Shown: positions 1-8,444 of the stretch, one piece after another | Position numbering within the stretch: the first letter of the stretch is position 1 | How the letters are laid out: the number at the start of each line of letters is the position of its first letter | Source: Halotia branconii CENA392 | Lineage (GTDB): Bacteria; Cyanobacteriota; Cyanobacteriia; Cyanobacteriales; Nostocaceae | Direction of reading: 5' to 3' | NCBI RefSeq assembly: GCF_029953635.1 | Contig: NZ_CP124543.1 | Span: forward strand, 1,963,455 to 2,027,454 | DNA: 64,000 bases | Made by a program: the position numbers and the translations under genes | The notes under the pieces: generated by a model | The model's input: only the letters and a program-made list of their open reading frames with translations | The model's database searches: none | Told to the model about the DNA's origin: nothing

Positions 1-113
1 ACACGATTCTCATGGAGATAAGATAAGCTAGGAAATTCAGCACATAAACCTACGTATTCTTGGTCTTCGCTTGACCAAGTGATTTTATATGTGTAGTGGT
101 CATAGTTTTTCAT
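1..113 (-). CDS. hicB: HicB-family antitoxin, 5' part (runs off the window edge)
   Basis: The reverse strand from the ATG at 113 reads MKNYDHYTYKITWSSEDQEY, followed by VGLCAEFPSLSYL. This is the start of a HicB antitoxin (partial RNase H fold; the family phrase is roughly Y-x-V-x-W-S-x-E-D-x-x-Y-V-x-L-C-x-E-F-P-S-L-S). HicB proteins bind and neutralise the HicA toxin and usually autoregulate the operon through a C-terminal DNA-binding domain; that part lies beyond base 1. The start overlaps the end of hicA by 14 bp, so the two are translationally coupled with the toxin first, the usual hicAB order. The frame is open to the edge. Confidence 0.85.
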   Translation of the reverse strand, partial: MKNYDHYTYKITWSSEDQEYVGLCAEFPSLSYLHENR

Positions 114-360
114 TTTCTATTTCCTCAATTTTATTGATTGCCTCCAAAACCTGCTTGACTTGATAAACCTTGGCTTTTCCATTCTTTTGTTGAATATTGA
201 CGCGTGGATCTCCAGCCCAAGGCGTTTTGTAAACACAATGGCTTGTTCCTTCTTGCCTGGGTTCCCCAAAGTAGTGATTACAAATCTTTACCAAATCGGT
301 AAAATTTACATCCTTGGGATTGTTTTTAATTTGAACAAGAAGTTTTTCTATTTTTGCCAT
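100..360 (-). CDS. hicA: HicA-family mRNA interferase toxin
   Basis: An 86-residue protein of the HicA/YcfA group, which are small ribosome-independent mRNA interferases with a dsRNA-binding-like fold. The catalytic histidine is likely the one in the GTSHCVYKTPW stretch near residue 40, followed by the typical basic PRVNIQQKNGKAKVYQVKQVLEAI tail region. HicA proteins are usually 60-90 aa, so this one looks intact. It overlaps the downstream hicB by 14 bp. The identification rests on the G-S-H-x-x-Y-K motif together with the clear HicB partner. Confidence 0.85.
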   Translation of the reverse strand: MAKIEKLLVQIKNNPKDVNFTDLVKICNHYFGEPRQEGTSHCVYKTPWAGDPRVNIQQKNGKAKVYQVKQVLEAINKIEEIENEKL

Positions 361-641
361 AAGTTATACCAAGCTGCTGTCAAATAAGTAGAAAGTTTCT
401 ACAAAAATGACATATTAAAAGCAACTTGGTATTGCTTTATGTTAATAATAGTATCAATAGTGGTACTATGTCAAGTTCATGATTTGTGTCAGTAGGGGGC
501 AATTCGCACTTTCGCCAACATAAAAAAAAGATTCACTGAAATCATCCAGCGAGAAAACTGCTTGGACATAGAGTCAAAGCGATCGCATTAATGCAGGTTA
601 AGTTGTAAAAGCAACGAACGATTTTAAATTACGAAGATCAA

Positions 642-983
642 ATGAAGTTGTATTTGCAGTACGCAGAAGAATTGTCGGGGCAATGGAAAAGCCTCTGTGA
701 AATTGAACTGAAGCCTCTACTGAACGTAAATCCACGCCCTCTTGCAGAATATCAAAATATCCTTGGTATTCATCTTGCGCCAGTGAGGATGCCAAATGGT
801 GAAGTTCTCAACGTTGATATCACATACTCGACAAAGAACCGAGGAATTAGTATTAGATTTTTGAGCAAAGACACCACCCTAATACAGGTTGGAGGCTTTA
901 AGAGACAAGAAACATCTTATGATCCAAATGTAATATTTATAACACCAAACGGTATTCATGTCTCCGCTATGGTTGGCACTTAA
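642..983 (+). CDS. Hypothetical protein, 113 aa
   Basis: An open frame of 113 codons with ordinary codon use and balanced composition, no predicted membrane segment and no signal peptide. The sequence is rich in beta-type stretches (VLNVDITYST, GISIRFLSK, NVIFITPNGIHVSAMV). I do not recognise the family. No strong Shine-Dalgarno sequence precedes the ATG. It lies between hicBA and an RHH antitoxin gene in a region of small accessory genes, so it may be accessory too, but no function can be assigned. Confidence 0.5.
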   Translation: MKLYLQYAEELSGQWKSLCEIELKPLLNVNPRPLAEYQNILGIHLAPVRMPNGEVLNVDITYSTKNRGISIRFLSKDTTLIQVGGFKRQETSYDPNVIFITPNGIHVSAMVGT

Positions 984-1106
984 TAAGACTTTAGGGAAGT
1001 AAAATAGGGTTAATCCTTTCTTTAGTTATTGATGATGGATGGAATTACTGTAGAGCGACAAAAGCTATAAGATACCGAATACAGGCATTAGTATCTAACA
1101 AATAAC

Positions 1107-1364
1107 TCATAATAATGGCTCTCGTTCCTGTGCTTCTGGCTGAGGTTCTCTAACTAACAATTCTCCCTGCCAACTGCCACAAGTCTGCTCAAAGAAACCA
1201 GGCGACCAGTTCCTATTTTTAGATATAACTATAGGCGTATTTTCTGTTACATCCTCAAGGATAGATGTGATTTCTTCTTCTAAAGTCCGTTGATGACTCT
1301 GAGCAAGATGTTTGAGTTTTTCTATAACAATGGGATTGAGCCTTTTTAAGATAACTTGAGTCAT
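1107..1364 (-). CDS. Ribbon-helix-helix (FitA/VapB-like) antitoxin
   Basis: From the ATG at 1364 (preceded by AGGAG at good spacing, so preferred over the longer frame from 1412) the protein is 85 aa. It starts MTQVILKRLNPIVIEKLKHLAQSHQRTLEEEITSIL, a ribbon-helix-helix DNA-binding domain as in FitA/StbC-type antitoxins, followed by a tail ending NWSPGFFEQTCGSWQGELLVREPQ. That tail resembles toxin-binding tails of VapB/FitA antitoxins (the WSPGFFE-x-T-x-G-x-W-x-G phrase). A PIN toxin would normally sit immediately downstream on the same strand. Here only a broken PIN fragment is present, upstream and on the opposite strand, so the antitoxin looks orphaned. Confidence 0.75.
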   Translation of the reverse strand: MTQVILKRLNPIVIEKLKHLAQSHQRTLEEEITSILEDVTENTPIVISKNRNWSPGFFEQTCGSWQGELLVREPQPEAQEREPLL

Positions 1365-1422
1365 ATTAATCTCCTGAAAAATCAACCAACTAGTCACTAA
1401 CGATAAATCCAACCTTTAACAA

Positions 1423-1626
1423 TTGCTTTTTTCGGCGGAAAATGAGGATTTGGTACGAATACATGAAATTTTGGAAAAATATGCAGATAGCCAACTTGAT
1501 TTTACAGATGCGGCAATTGTTACTATAGCTGAGAGACGTGTTATTACTCGCATTTATACGCTTGATCGTAGAGATTTTTCGATCATTCGCCCAAATCATT
1601 GTGATTACTTTAAGCTACTACCCTGA
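1423..1626 (+). pseudogene. C-terminal remnant of a PIN-domain (VapC-type) toxin
   Basis: The 67-codon frame (TTG start, in-frame stop only two codons upstream) encodes LVRIHEILEKYADSQLDFTDAA, then IVTIAERRVITRIYTLDRRDFSIIRP. This matches the C-terminal half of VapC/PIN ribonucleases: the LDFTDA segment and the TLDRRDF segment each carry conserved acidic residues. PIN toxins run to about 130 aa and need an N-terminal Asp and a mid-domain Glu, both missing here. It is therefore a truncated, presumably inactive gene. It is divergent from the neighbouring RHH antitoxin, so the two need not have been partners. Confidence 0.7.
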
Positions 1627-1766
1627 CCTAACAACAAATCTATTAGGGTGCTGGAAGACTTGGAGATGTCTTTACTCGAAGAAGATATCATCAACAAAAA
1701 TACAATTTTTATTACGTAAAAATACGTAAGTTTAAAAAATTTTTATTTTTAGTTTATCTATTTGAT

Positions 1767-1797
1767 ATTCCCAGGTTGCGCCTGGGAATCCTTGTTT
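1767..1797 (+). terminator. Hairpin followed by T-rich tract
   Basis: ATTCCCAGG (1767-1775) pairs with CCTGGGAAT (1781-1789) around a 5-nt loop, followed by CCTTGTTTT. It lies between the PIN remnant and the ftsE-like gene and could insulate the latter from upstream transcription. This is read from sequence only. Confidence 0.5.
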
Positions 1798-1913
1798 TAA
1801 GGTGAATCTTAAATAGAGAACTTTAGGTTATCTGGTTACAGTCTATTTCACTTTCTAATAGGTATTTATCTCACAGATGAGCATGTCATAACCCCGTTTA
1901 TACCTTAATTCTA

Positions 1914-2663
1914 ATGACAACAGCTATTAAAACTCCAACCAAGACTGATAAATTTATTCATCCAGAAGACAGTAAAAACCAACAGCCCAGTAGTAATATA
2001 TCTGCAATAGTGCAACTGCGCTCTGTGACAAAAACTTATACCAATGGTTATGACGCTCTGTTAGATGTGAACTTAGAGGTTAAACAGAAAGAATTTTTGT
2101 TTATCACTGGGCCTAGTGGTTCTGGGAAATCCACACTTTTAAAACTTTTGTATGGTCAGGAGTTACCAACACAAGGAGAGGTGATTGTTGATGATTATAA
2201 TGTAGCGGCTTTGCGGGGCGATCGCTTGTCATTATTACGGCGACGTATCGGCATTGTCTTTCAAGACTACAAACTAATTCCCCAGCGGACTGTGGCGGAA
2301 AATGTGATGTTTGTACTGCAAGCTCAAGGCTATACTCGCAAAGAAATTCATAGGCGCTTAGAACCAACTTTAAAACTAGTGGGTTTGCTTTCTAAAGCCG
2401 ATTGTTTTCCCGATCAGCTTTCTGGAGGAGAACAGCAGCGGGTAAGTATTGCACGGGCGATTGTCGGAACACCACCGCTACTATTGGCAGATGAACCAAC
2501 AGGAAACCTTGATCCCGATAATTCCTGGCAAGTGATGCAGATCCTCCAAAAATTAAATGCCTTTGGCGCAACAGTGATTGTTACCACCCATGATGAACAA
2601 CTGGTACGTCGGTGTAATCATCCAGTAGTGCAAGTTCGTGATGGACAACTGTATAGAAAATAA
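1914..2663 (+). CDS. ftsE: FtsE-like ABC transporter ATP-binding protein
   Basis: A 249-aa ABC ATPase. Walker [10 protein letters not shown] is at about residues 66-74, the Q-loop is in IVFQDYKLI, the signature LSGGEQQRV at about 167-175, Walker B LLLADEP follows with TGNLDP, and the H-loop is in VTTHDE. The F-Q-D-Y-K-L signature and overall length are typical of FtsE, the cytoplasmic ATPase that with FtsX controls septal peptidoglycan hydrolysis. About 30 extra N-terminal residues precede the nucleotide-binding domain. No ftsX lies next to it; FtsE is expected to act with an FtsX encoded elsewhere. It could also be a LolD/MacB-type ATPase, but the DPDNSW segment and size favour FtsE. Confidence 0.8.
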   Translation: MTTAIKTPTKTDKFIHPEDSKNQQPSSNISAIVQLRSVTKTYTNGYDALLDVNLEVKQKEFLFITGPSGSGKSTLLKLLYGQELPTQGEVIVDDYNVAALRGDRLSLLRRRIGIVFQDYKLIPQRTVAENVMFVLQAQGYTRKEIHRRLEPTLKLVGLLSKADCFPDQLSGGEQQRVSIARAIVGTPPLLLADEPTGNLDPDNSWQVMQILQKLNAFGATVIVTTHDEQLVRRCNHPVVQVRDGQLYRK

Positions 2664-3458
2664 TCAATGGTGAGACTTGGGAATATTGACTTGAAACTCT
2701 TGAGGCTTAATTTTTAACTTAGTGTAGCAAAGTGGACTAGCAGCACTAGACGTTAACATCTGTGAGCTATCCAAAGTTTGTAAACTCTTAAAAGCTGCCT
2801 CTCTAATGATTGGCTCTTTTTCTTGGGTAAGTAAAAGTTGTAAGCATTGGATAACGTCTTGCTGTACCGCAATGTCAGTTTTTCTATGGGTGATTAGTTT
2901 AGTTAGTTGACGAATGGCAATCAAACGCTTTAAAGAATCTTGTACTGTTAAATTCAGTAATAAACGCTCAAAATTGTCTTCCTCTCGATTTCCATAAAAG
3001 TTGATGATTTGCCACACCAACAAAATTAAAGTTAACAGCGTTCCTAAACCTTGCACAATTGCACCAGCAGCAATCCAAGGGCTGTTGGAGTCAACCCAGA
3101 TGGCAGCTGCCATATAAGTGCTGATGGTGGCAATACCCCCACTACCAACAGCTAAAGCTAACCGACGATTTGGACTAGTTAAAAACCTCTGCATCTCTGA
3201 CCAGCGCAGCTGCCAATCCCATTTTTGCATTGAGTAAACTAGTAACATTACCCCAACGCCTACCACAAGTGCTAATAAGAGTTTCCAGTTCCACAACAAC
3301 ATTGCAACAACAATCGTCAAAAAGCCAAGAATGCCTCTTGATCCAGAGAAAGGCTTGAAGACTCGTTGTTTTGGACTTCCTCCTGTTTTAAAGCCTAAAA
3401 GCAGCCAGTTGGGGTACTGGTTAATTAATTGCTGCCAAAAAGCCGAAGCCTTTACCAC
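2664..3458 (-). CDS. Membrane protein with C-terminal HEAT/armadillo-like region
   Basis: 264 aa. Two hydrophobic hairpins (about residues 42-78 and 100-150) give an estimated four membrane helices. They are followed by a soluble, helix-rich tail with repeat-like units (LKRLIAIRQLTKLI, VIQCLQLLLTQEKEPIIREAAFKSLQTL) resembling HEAT/armadillo repeats. This architecture occurs in conserved cyanobacterial proteins of unknown function. The stop abuts the end of the convergent ftsE-like gene with no gap. Confidence 0.7.
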   Translation of the reverse strand: MVKASAFWQQLINQYPNWLLLGFKTGGSPKQRVFKPFSGSRGILGFLTIVVAMLLWNWKLLLALVVGVGVMLLVYSMQKWDWQLRWSEMQRFLTSPNRRLALAVGSGGIATISTYMAAAIWVDSNSPWIAAGAIVQGLGTLLTLILLVWQIINFYGNREEDNFERLLLNLTVQDSLKRLIAIRQLTKLITHRKTDIAVQQDVIQCLQLLLTQEKEPIIREAAFKSLQTLDSSQMLTSSAASPLCYTKLKIKPQEFQVNIPKSHH

Positions 3459-3552
3459 AGTGTTGACCTACTTGATTACAAAATTGTCTAATGTAGTAAG
3501 AATACCTGGGCTAGGTCAAGTTAGAGTAATTTTGTTACTGATTTTTAGAGTT

Positions 3553-4143
3553 TTAAACACAAAAACGAAAATTATCAAGAGTGAATTGACCATCAAAAGC
3601 ACAAAAGCTCACAGAATAGATTTCATGCGCTTTAATGGATAATAAGGTGTTGGGGGGTAAAGTCGAGTCAGAATTGGCGAGATTGGCTCCTGGGAGTATT
3701 GTTTGAGCCAACAGTTGGCGATCGCGATCGTAGGCAGACAACACTAACCGCTGTGAACTGGTGACGAAGGCGCTAACACAGTTAACAGGTTGTAAAAAAT
3801 GAGCTTCTAAAAATCCGCCCTTAGATGAACTCATCAATACTGTTAGCCCCGAAATTGCTGGAAATGCTGGATTTGATGGTTGTATTGCTAGGGTGTTGTT
3901 AAAGATTACGCCCCAGTGTTCGTACTGGCGTTCTACAGATTCAAAACACTTCAATTCTTCCAAATTCAAACAAATACACTCAGGTACAACAAATTCAACG
4001 TTGTTAATTCCTTCATCAAGCTGAACTCGTGAAATTGAAGCCTTAACTAGGTTGTGATTCTGTACGTCACAGTTTTCAAGCTCAAATTTAGCATCTTCAA
4101 ACGCAGGTACTTGATTCGATTGAAGAGTAGCTTGTTTCACCAT
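3553..4143 (-). CDS. Hypothetical protein, beta-rich, 196 aa
   Basis: 196 aa with no signal peptide or membrane helix. The C-terminal half (AHFLQPVNCVSAFVTSSQRLVLSAYDRDRQLLAQTILPG, then HEIYSVSFCAFDGQFTLDNFRF) resembles the jelly-roll domains seen in cyanobacterial PEP-CTERM-type and lectin-like proteins, in which a final DNF/DNV strand is common. No sorting signal is present. I cannot assign a function. The gene is followed on the minus strand by an unrelated membrane protein gene. Confidence 0.6.
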   Translation of the reverse strand: MVKQATLQSNQVPAFEDAKFELENCDVQNHNLVKASISRVQLDEGINNVEFVVPECICLNLEELKCFESVERQYEHWGVIFNNTLAIQPSNPAFPAISGLTVLMSSSKGGFLEAHFLQPVNCVSAFVTSSQRLVLSAYDRDRQLLAQTILPGANLANSDSTLPPNTLLSIKAHEIYSVSFCAFDGQFTLDNFRFCV

Positions 4144-4524
4144 GACATCCCGCCCTAGAATTATTAAATAATTAGATAAAAAACTATTGTTTCTAAATTT
4201 AAAACTAAAATTAGTAGATTTTTTTGATCAGCGTTTTGATTGTTCTATACGCTCAAAATTATCCGTAAGTTTTCTGATAGAATACCATAAAAAAATCGCA
4301 TTGTAATTACCAACTAAGTGATACTCTCTATCAAGCAAAATCATTGACAGTTAGTAATTTCAGCAATTGCATCGTTGAAAAAACTGAAAAAAAATCACCA
4401 AATCTTTACAAGTAATCTAGTGATTTTACATATACTTAATCTGACGAAGGTGAGAGGTGTAGAAGTAATTGATGCGTTGATAATAGCAATCAAGAGTACA
4501 AATTAAATATATATCAGCTTACCT
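4144..4524. other. Intergenic region, no gene seen
   Basis: About 380 bp of AT-rich sequence between two divergently oriented genes. It must hold the promoters of both. I see no RNA gene, strong hairpin or repeat. Confidence 0.6.
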
Positions 4525-5421
4525 ATGTTTCAGCCACAGGGATTTGAGCAAAAATCTATCATTACCTCACTAGGTAAAATGACTTACTATACTGCCACTA
4601 GTTCACCTTGGCAGGACAATGCGATCGCCGAATCCGATCGGGAGACTTTAGTCTTTCTGCATGGCTTTGGGGGCGGATCTTCTGCTTATGAATGGTCAAA
4701 AGTTTATCCTGCTTTTGCTACTGAGTACCGTATTTTAGCTCCAGATTTAATCGGTTGGGGTAGATCAGAGCATCCAGCTCGCAATTACAAGCTAGAAGAT
4801 TATTTAACAACGATTCGGGAATTTTTTGAGCAGACCTGTACAAGCCCAGTCACAACGATCGCTTCTTCTTTAACTGCGGCGTTGACAATTCGAGTGGCGA
4901 TCGCTCATCCCGATCTATTTAAGTCTTTAATCTTGACTACACCTGCGGGACTTTCTGACTTTGGTGAAGACTACTCCCGCAGCTTTTTTGCTCAGTTAGT
5001 TAATCTTCCGATTATTGATCGCTTGTTGTACAGTGCCGGAATTGCCACCAGTAACGGCATTCGCAGCTTCTTAGAGCAACGGCAATTTGCCCAGCCTAAT
5101 CGAATCTACGAAGAAATTGTCGAAGCTTATCTCCAATCTGCTCAACAACCTAATGCCGAGTATGCAGCGATATCTTTTGTACGAGGTGACTTGTGTTTTG
5201 ATTTGTCTCTTTACATTCAACAGTTGACAACTCCCACAGCCATTATTTGGGGACAGAAGTCACAATTTACTAGCCCAGAAATTGGTCGTCGCCTCGCCGA
5301 CAAGAATCCCCAAGCAGTCCGGGTGTTTCAACAACTCGAAGATGTCGGCTTAACACCACAATTGGAACTACCAGCAGTGACAATTGGATTAATTCGGCAG
5401 TTTTTGCCTTTGCTGGATTAA
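4525..5421 (+). CDS. Alpha/beta hydrolase with non-canonical nucleophile elbow
   Basis: 298-aa alpha/beta-hydrolase-fold protein. The oxyanion HGFGGG motif is at about residues 46-51, followed by APDLIGWGRSEHP, which is typical of the family. The strand-turn-helix that normally carries G-x-S-x-G reads TIASSLTAA here: a serine is kept but both glycines are lost. The usual late catalytic Asp could be in the IIWGQKSQFTSPE region, and the C-terminal segment after FQQLEDVG lacks an obvious G-H, so the catalytic histidine is not evident. It may be a weak or non-catalytic member. Cytoplasmic, no signal peptide. The substrate is unknown. Confidence 0.75.
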   Translation: MFQPQGFEQKSIITSLGKMTYYTATSSPWQDNAIAESDRETLVFLHGFGGGSSAYEWSKVYPAFATEYRILAPDLIGWGRSEHPARNYKLEDYLTTIREFFEQTCTSPVTTIASSLTAALTIRVAIAHPDLFKSLILTTPAGLSDFGEDYSRSFFAQLVNLPIIDRLLYSAGIATSNGIRSFLEQRQFAQPNRIYEEIVEAYLQSAQQPNAEYAAISFVRGDLCFDLSLYIQQLTTPTAIIWGQKSQFTSPEIGRRLADKNPQAVRVFQQLEDVGLTPQLELPAVTIGLIRQFLPLLD

Positions 5422-5542
5422 TTAACACTGGCTACTAACAGATATTGGCGATCGCAATTCACTAGCTAAATTGTTTGTGTGACTTGGCGATCGCTGTTAA
5501 ATGAGATGAAACTTAATTAAATCAGTAAAAGGAGACAGTTCA

Positions 5543-5632
5543 GTGGACGGGTTTCTCGGCATAAAGCAACTGTCGTTCCCTTGCGTCGTTTTTCGTTCCT
5601 CCCCTACTTCCTTAAAGAACGTAGTACCCTGA
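5543..5632 (+). other. Candidate 29-aa ORF or structured RNA upstream of a hairpin
   Basis: A GTG codon preceded by AAAGGAGA at ribosome-binding distance opens a 29-codon frame ending at the TGA at 5630-5632. The start lies inside a stem formed by GACAGTT (5534-5540) and AACTGTC (5568-5574), and the stop lies in the left arm of a perfect 16-bp hairpin. The arrangement could be a small peptide gene, a regulatory RNA, or chance. I do not recognise it. Confidence 0.25.
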
Positions 5633-5658
5633 AAATCAAAAAATTTTCAGGGTACTAC
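5621..5658. terminator. Perfect 16-bp inverted repeat
   Basis: GTAGTACCCTGAAAAT (5621-5636) is perfectly complementary to 5643-5658 with a 6-nt loop. It stands between the convergent hydrolase and sigC genes, so a bidirectional terminator is plausible. Neither side has a clear U-tract, so a binding site or processing hairpin remains possible. Confidence 0.5.
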
Positions 5659-5725
5659 TGGAGGGCTTTCAAACTTGCCAACATTCTTTGTAAAGGCGGG
5701 ACAATGAACGTCGTCCCGCCAGAAA

Positions 5726-6976
5726 CTAGCTAAGGGATTCCAAATAGTCACGGATGAGGTTGCGTCGTTTAGGTTGACGCAATTTTTGCAGAGCTTTTGA
5801 TTCAATTTGACGTACCCGTTCCCGCGATAAGTCAAGAGCGCGGCCAATTTCTGCTAACGAGTAGGGATGACCATCTGCTAAACCAAACCGCATGAGAATA
5901 ACATCACGTTCGCGGCTAGTTAAATCAGCCAACAAATTATGCAAGTCTTTTTGTAAAGATTCTCGCATGAGCATTTCTTCAGGAGTCACACTGTCGGTTT
6001 CAAGTAATTCACCCAACTCAGTGTCTTTATCTTTACCTACTTTAGTCTCTAGCGAAACAGAACGAGGCACTCTTAACAAAACTTCCCGGACTTGGGTAGG
6101 AGTCATGTCTAACTCAATAGCCAGGTCTTCTAGGGTAGGAGTACGACCTTTTTCTTGAGCAATTTTACGTTGAGCTTTTTTAATTTTGTTAAGCTTTTCT
6201 GTAATATGTACAGGTAGGCGGATTGTGCGACTAGAAGTAGCGATCGCTCTAGTAATTCCTTGACGAATCCACCAGTAAGCGTAGGTGCTAAAGCGATATC
6301 CTTTGGTGGGATCAAATTTTTCTACTGCACGCTCTAAACCAAGTGTACCTTCTTGAACTAAATCCAATAATTCCAAACCACGATTTTGATACTTTTTGGC
6401 AACAGACACCACTAGGCGAAGATTAGCCTTGATCATGTGTTCTTTTGCCTGGAGTCCTTGAGTCTGGACTTTCTCCAATTCTTCGACTGTCAACTTGGCA
6501 ATTTCTGCCCAGCGACGCTTCCCATTTGCCAAAATCGGTTTGAGATCCGATAAATTTACACCAGCAGTGTTAGCCCATCTTTCTAAAGAGGGGCGGTGTC
6601 CCAATTCAGATGCTAAACGCTCCTGAACTTCAATTAACCTCAAATAAGGCGAAACTACTTCATCCCCTTGCTTGGCAGCATTGGCAAGTACTACACGCAT
6701 CCGCAAGTAGCGCTGGACTTTTTGGGCTTCTGAAACTTCTTCATCACGCCCTAATAACCTAACTCTACCAATCTCCTGAAGATATAAACGTACTAAATCT
6801 GTACTGCGACGGTTAGTGTTAGCACCAAAGTTAGCAGGGTCAGCAGCAGCTGTTTCTAGCTCTTGTAGATCGTCTGCCGACAACTCACTGTCATCAACCG
6901 TGAGATCTGAGTCCAAAACTTGGCGAGATTTTGGGGTATTGTAGGCGGCATCTGCGTAAAAAGATGTTGCTGGCAT
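5726..6976 (-). CDS. sigC: RNA polymerase group 2 sigma factor, SigC type
   Basis: 416-aa sigma-70 protein. Region 1.2 is STDLVRLYLQEIGRVRLL, region 2 is KANLRLVVSVAKKYQNRGLELLDLVQEGTLGLERAVEKFDPTKGYRFSTYAYWWIRQGITRAI, region 3 begins IRLPVHITEKLNKI, and region 4 carries the helix-turn-helix YSLAEIGRALDLSRERVRQIE. It lacks the long region 1.1 of the primary sigma factor and is the size of cyanobacterial group 2 factors. The N-terminus MPATSFYADAAYNT is, from memory, that of Nostoc-type SigC, linked to nitrogen and stationary-phase responses. The assignment among SigB/C/D/E rests on that N-terminus. The upstream region is long (515 bp). Confidence 0.8.
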   Translation of the reverse strand: MPATSFYADAAYNTPKSRQVLDSDLTVDDSELSADDLQELETAAADPANFGANTNRRSTDLVRLYLQEIGRVRLLGRDEEVSEAQKVQRYLRMRVVLANAAKQGDEVVSPYLRLIEVQERLASELGHRPSLERWANTAGVNLSDLKPILANGKRRWAEIAKLTVEELEKVQTQGLQAKEHMIKANLRLVVSVAKKYQNRGLELLDLVQEGTLGLERAVEKFDPTKGYRFSTYAYWWIRQGITRAIATSSRTIRLPVHITEKLNKIKKAQRKIAQEKGRTPTLEDLAIELDMTPTQVREVLLRVPRSVSLETKVGKDKDTELGELLETDSVTPEEMLMRESLQKDLHNLLADLTSRERDVILMRFGLADGHPYSLAEIGRALDLSRERVRQIESKALQKLRQPKRRNLIRDYLESLS

Positions 6977-7491
6977 AAAATCGTCTCAATGGCTCCAGGT
7001 AACAATAGATTACGGTGAGTCAGTGCTGCGGGAAGGTTTCCATCCGTAGGCGACTGCGAATCCGAAGGGTCAGCTATTCAACTGTTGCTATTGTTCCCGT
7101 GATTCAAGATGAACTAACAAACACGGTTAAGAATTTCAGTACAATTTTTTTCACAAAACTGCACTGGTTATTTTTCAGATATCTGAGTGTTTGATTGAAC
7201 CAATAGCTATTCAAATCAAGGCTAGGCTAATAATTCCAAACTACCTAGTCAGCATTTCAACTTTGATATATATATAGACTGTTACTCTTGTAACGGGTAT
7301 AAACATCTTTCAGTAAAAATTATGTTTATCATTGGCATAGTTATATCTACACGACTAGGAAAGTAATATCCTGACGATTTACTAATTTTTCTCTAAGGAT
7401 TATTTGGGAATAACTAGATGTGATGAATAAGTTAGTAGTTACGTAAAACAACGTTACTAACAACTCATAACTAATCAACTTTTGTAACTGG
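6977..7491. other. Long intergenic region upstream of sigC
   Basis: About 515 bp, AT-rich, without a convincing ORF. The part nearest 6977 must contain the sigC promoter and leader. I see no canonical NtcA box (GTA-N8-TAC); a near match GTA-N9-TAC around 6998-7012 has the wrong spacing. Confidence 0.5.
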
Positions 7492-8421
7492 TTAATAGTC
7501 GTATTCTGGCTTGATGTCTCGCAGCATTAATTCCTCAAGGGCTTGTCGGGGGGTGACTTCACCTTTAAGTAATCGATAAACTTCCTCGGTAATTGGGATA
7601 TTAATCTTTTGCTGTTTAGCTACTTGTATCAAAACCTCACAAGTGTTAACTCCCTCAGCAGTTCCTGGCAAATTTGCCAAAGTTTCTGTAAGTGTCTGAC
7701 CCTGGGCCATTTGGTAGCCAACTTGATAGTTGCGACTGAGAGGACTATTACAAGTGGCTAACAAATCTCCTAGACCCGATAAACCGTAAAATGTTTCCGT
7801 CTTCGCTCCCCAAAAGTTGCCAATCCTAACCATTTCTGTAAGTCCACGGGTGACTAAAGCAGCTTTGGCGTTAGTTCCTAGGTGTAAGCCATCGCACACA
7901 CCAGCTGCGATCGCAATTATGTTTTTCAATGTTCCTCCCAACTCCACGCCTACGGGATCGGAATTGGTATATACACGGAAACGAGGGGAAGAAAATACCA
8001 ACTGTACTGATTCAGATGCAGTAGCTACACTGCTAGCAACTACCGTAGCAGCTGGTAATGATTGTTGAATTTCTTTAGATAAATTGGGACCTGATAAAAC
8101 AACGACTGCATGATTGGGGAATGCTGTTTGCCAAATTTGCGAAGGTGTGCAGGTAGTTTGAGGATCTAAGCCTTTGGTTGCAGTGACAAAAATTGTTGTT
8201 GGAGATGCCTGAAGAGACTGTACTTGAGAAGCAACATCCCTAACACCTTTCATCGATATAGCAGACAGAACTATTTGTGCATTTGTTAGTACTGCTTCTA
8301 AAGTTTCTGAACCCCGACGTGACCACAAACGCACATGATGACCATTTGCTGCTGCTAGATTTGCTAAAGATGCACCCCAAGCACCTGCACCCAAAATTGC
8401 AACCGATTGTGGATTAATCAT
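7492..8421 (-). CDS. gpsA: Glycerol-3-phosphate dehydrogenase [NAD(P)+]
   Basis: 309 aa. It reduces dihydroxyacetone phosphate to sn-glycerol 3-phosphate, the backbone for membrane glycerolipids; cytoplasmic. The N-terminal Rossmann motif GAGAWGASLA is at about residues 11-20. LSGPNLSKEI and the catalytic-lysine segment VELGGTLKNIIAIAAG are typical of GpsA, as is GLSGLGDLLATCNSPLSRNYQVG in the substrate domain. Length is slightly below the usual 320-340. It lies 23 bp downstream of lipA on the same strand and is probably co-transcribed. Confidence 0.95.
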   Translation of the reverse strand: MINPQSVAILGAGAWGASLANLAAANGHHVRLWSRRGSETLEAVLTNAQIVLSAISMKGVRDVASQVQSLQASPTTIFVTATKGLDPQTTCTPSQIWQTAFPNHAVVVLSGPNLSKEIQQSLPAATVVASSVATASESVQLVFSSPRFRVYTNSDPVGVELGGTLKNIIAIAAGVCDGLHLGTNAKAALVTRGLTEMVRIGNFWGAKTETFYGLSGLGDLLATCNSPLSRNYQVGYQMAQGQTLTETLANLPGTAEGVNTCEVLIQVAKQQKINIPITEEVYRLLKGEVTPRQALEELMLRDIKPEYDY

Positions 8422-8444
8422 TAATCAATTTCCTTGTCTTTTTT

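Noticed and set aside
1107..1626. RHH antitoxin and PIN fragment as one toxin-antitoxin operon
   Set aside because: They are on opposite strands and divergent; a VapBC/FitAB pair would be in tandem, so an original partnership is not shown.
6998..7012. NtcA-like box upstream of sigC
   Set aside because: GTA and TAC are separated by nine bases, whereas the NtcA consensus has eight; no -10 box at the expected distance was evident.
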